A stretch of 26,812 nucleotides of DNA. Source: Prolixibacteraceae bacterium UBA5740. GTDB lineage: Bacteria > Bacteroidota > Bacteroidia > Bacteroidales > Prolixibacteraceae. Position numbers and translations under genes: made by a program. This document shows positions 24,912-26,812 of this stretch, in pieces (the stretch's first letter is position 1; every line of letters begins with the position of its first letter). Where the stretch lies: the NCBI GenBank assembly GCA_002419285.1, contig DIFU01000116.1:1-26812 (forward strand), read 5' to 3'. The notes under the pieces were generated by a model, which was given only the letters and a program-made list of their open reading frames with translations, made no database searches and was not told the DNA's origin.

Positions 24912-26812
24912 CTATTTCGTATCCAATTGATTGAACAGAAGCGGTTTATCAAGCTCGTGAATTACCCCATAGGCAAGTATGTTCTTGATAGTCTCCGTAC
25001 CTACACCAATATTTCTTGATACTATGATATTGGATCTGGCTGATTCGTTGACTGTTGCAAATACATCTCCATTCTTATCGATAAATTCGATAACGTCTAT
25101 ACCTGGCCTGATACGGATCTGGGTAAATGTTGATGAATATTGTGACGAGGTTTCAGAAATTCTGGAAGTTCCATAATAACCAGCCGCTTTTTTACCATCC
25201 GTAAAAATGATATGGCCGGGCACAAAGTGCATCATCACAAATCGTTTAAGGTCGTCCTGTGTCATGTCCGAAGTGACAAATCCTTCCAAAGCCTGGTCAC
25301 TGGGGGCAAATACGGTATAAATTTCACTCTGAGACATGAAACTGTACCTGAATTCTTTCTCAAGCACCAATCCGGCAGTCCTCATGATATTGTGGAAACG
25401 TGGATAGTTGGTTGAAATCCTTGTATACAAATCGGTAGAGGAGAAACTGAACCAGTTGTTGATCTCGTAAGTCGTGCCATTATCCGCATTATTGCTGATC
25501 GTTCTGGGTATCTCCTGGACAATCTGGCTCCCCCCATATCCTTTGGTTGTAAAATCGGTACCCCTGACCTCCCCGGTGACATTATCCACGATCAGATAAT
25601 TTCCGGCCATATTGGGGATAAATTCCTTCCTCGCCAAACCCTTGGCCTGGTCGAGGCCGATGTGATTCATCAGCAGGTTTCTTAAGTCGCTCTGGGTCAT
25701 CCCAAATTCCTGATATGAACCTGGGGTAATCATAAATGCCGAAAACCTGTTCCTGGCTTCATCATAAACCAAGGATGAATCCAATCTGAGACTTTCATCG
25801 GATTCAACGAATAACATGTAGTTCTGTCCCTGACGTTTAAGCGCTGGCAGCAATCCGGCTAGTTCGATGGCATTCATGACCCTGGAATAGCCCCGCTGCA
25901 GATAAATAGGCCCAGTCACGCTTTTAAAAGCCCTGGGAATAATGGCATTCTTTACCCCTATAAATGTGGTGTTGCTGCCATATTCCTTTTGGACGATCTC
26001 GGACTGATCCAATTTGACGATATCCAGTTCGCCGTTATAATACCCTTTCGTCAGGTCAGTAGGGTAAATGGGATTGATTGACATGTAGGTATTGGCAATA
26101 ATCCGCTTGATATGTTGGGGTGCATTCCGAAGGCTTCCCCACCTGGCCCCACCGACCAGATACTCATTGACAAATGCATTGAATGCAGCATCGGTAGGTG
26201 CAATCAGTCCGTGATGGTATCGGATGGAAACATTTTCGGGGAGACCATAAGTACCGGCAGGCGCTTTGGTCCGTTCCCTGTTGATATTGAAGGTTAGATT
26301 GGGATACGACAGGTCAAAAAGTGAATCTACAGCCAGACCTTCTGAAGCACCAGGCTGCAGCATGGTCTTCCGGTCATCATAAACAAATTCAGGAAATGAA
26401 TTGATGAAATCCAAAAAGTCCTTATACGAGTTGGGACCTTCTTTAGTGGCCATGATTTGATATGCATTCTTCAGGGGTTCAACCACCCTGTCAATCTTAT
26501 AGACAAACCCGTTTTCGGCAAAAACCTCATCACCGAGAACTTTGGCCCCTACATAATATATGTCGGCTGGACTTTCTATCGGCCTTTTGAAGTAAAACTC
26601 GTAATCTGAAGAGCTTAGTTCATAGATATCGAAATACTCCTTGAAGAAAATCGGAGCATATTTCCTGGAATCGGTAGCTTCATTTCTGATCCAGGGTGAA
26701 GACAATGTGTCAACTATTGAAATATAGTTCCTGAAATTACGGAATTCTCCCTTGATTCCATATTTCCGGTTCTTATCCAGCAAAAGGGTTTCCCGTTTAT
26801 ATCCCCGTGGTT
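24912..26812 (-). CDS. Multi-fasciclin (FAS1) repeat protein, 5' truncated by window edge
   Basis: The frame stays open to the right edge with no stop; a TTG at 26783 is not a credible start, so the N-terminus, with any signal peptide, lies outside. At least 630 residues are present. Counting from 26783, residues about 1-105 are the end of a FAS1 domain (H2-like ENGFVYKIDRVVEPL at 90-104). The next domain (about 107-290) contains HHGLIAPTDAAFNAFV at 190-205. A third (about 298-440) contains YMLFVESDESL, and a fourth (about 460-615) contains IYTVFAPSDQALEGF and AYGVIHELDKPLLF. It is therefore a string of at least four FAS1 units and has no C-terminal beta-sandwich, unlike the two FAS1 lipoproteins downstream. 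As the most upstream visible gene of the operon it may be a surface-exposed adhesion or glycan-binding protein serving the SusC/D pairs. Its function is not established. Confidence 0.88.
   Translation of the reverse strand, partial: PRGYKRETLLLDKNRKYGIKGEFRNFRNYISIVDTLSSPWIRNEATDSRKYAPIFFKEYFDIYELSSSDYEFYFKRPIESPADIYYVGAKVLGDEVFAENGFVYKIDRVVEPLKNAYQIMATKEGPNSYKDFLDFINSFPEFVYDDRKTMLQPGASEGLAVDSLFDLSYPNLTFNINRERTKAPAGTYGLPENVSIRYHHGLIAPTDAAFNAFVNEYLVGGARWGSLRNAPQHIKRIIANTYMSINPIYPTDLTKGYYNGELDIVKLDQSEIVQKEYGSNTTFIGVKNAIIPRAFKSVTGPIYLQRGYSRVMNAIELAGLLPALKRQGQNYMLFVESDESLRLDSSLVYDEARNRFSAFMITPGSYQEFGMTQSDLRNLLMNHIGLDQAKGLARKEFIPNMAGNYLIVDNVTGEVRGTDFTTKGYGGSQIVQEIPRTISNNADNGTTYEINNWFSFSSTDLYTRISTNYPRFHNIMRTAGLVLEKEFRYSFMSQSEIYTVFAPSDQALEGFVTSDMTQDDLKRFVMMHFVPGHIIFTDGKKAAGYYGTSRISETSSQYSSTFTQIRIRPGIDVIEFIDKNGDVFATVNESARSNIIVSRNIGVGTETIKNILAYGVIHELDKPLLFNQLDTK

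Noticed and set aside
1..26812. CRISPR arrays, tRNA or rRNA genes, insertion sequences, transposases, phage genes
   Set aside because: No direct-repeat arrays, cloverleaf sequences, rRNA cores, transposase frames or terminal inverted repeats were noticed on either strand.

Overview
The window looks like a chromosomal segment of a Bacteroidota bacterium, probably Bacteroidales or Marinilabiliales-like. Evidence is two SusC/SusD pairs, type IX secretion (T9SS) C-terminal sorting domains, lipoprotein signal peptides, a fused DAHP synthase/chorismate mutase, weak Shine-Dalgarno signals, and promoter-like TAnnTTTG boxes. The exact taxon cannot be fixed from sequence alone.

Region 1 (1-1765, + strand) holds the 3' end of a large YfhO-type membrane protein and a short alkyladenine DNA glycosylase. 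It ends in a hairpin shared with the convergent aromatic operon. Region 2 (1801-3971, - strand) is a compact aromatic amino acid operon: prephenate dehydrogenase, then a DAHP synthase/chorismate mutase fusion. Ahead of it is an undisplayed leader gene for a 24-residue peptide with seven consecutive aromatic residues (FYFWFYY). This is followed by a perfect 10-bp antiterminator and an overlapping intrinsic terminator, a textbook-style attenuator without a visible protector (1:2) stem.

Region 3 (about 3972-4628) is AT-rich, with no convincing gene but promoter-like sequences. Region 4 (4635-11654, + strand) encodes three exported proteins: a 1289-residue T9SS cargo protein with lamin-tail-like, cadherin-like and four repeated C-terminal modules; a multidomain GH5 glycosidase with CBM6 and T9SS tail; and a single-domain GH5 with only a signal peptide. 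A bidirectional terminator at 11751-11786 separates this from the opposite-strand operon.

Region 5 (11818-26812, - strand, entering from the right edge) is one long, tightly spaced operon in transcription order: a 5'-truncated multi-FAS1 protein, SusC, SusD, a FAS1 lipoprotein, a second FAS1 lipoprotein, SusC, SusD. Both complete FAS1 lipoproteins carry a C-terminal beta-sandwich that looks carbohydrate-binding. I read this as a polysaccharide utilisation locus in which fasciclin-domain lipoproteins take the place of the usual surface glycan-binding proteins. The facing GH5 genes plausibly supply backbone cleavage of a beta-linked glycan (cellulose, mixed-linkage glucan, mannan or similar), but the substrate is not shown by the sequence. 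No sensor or regulator of the locus lies inside the window.
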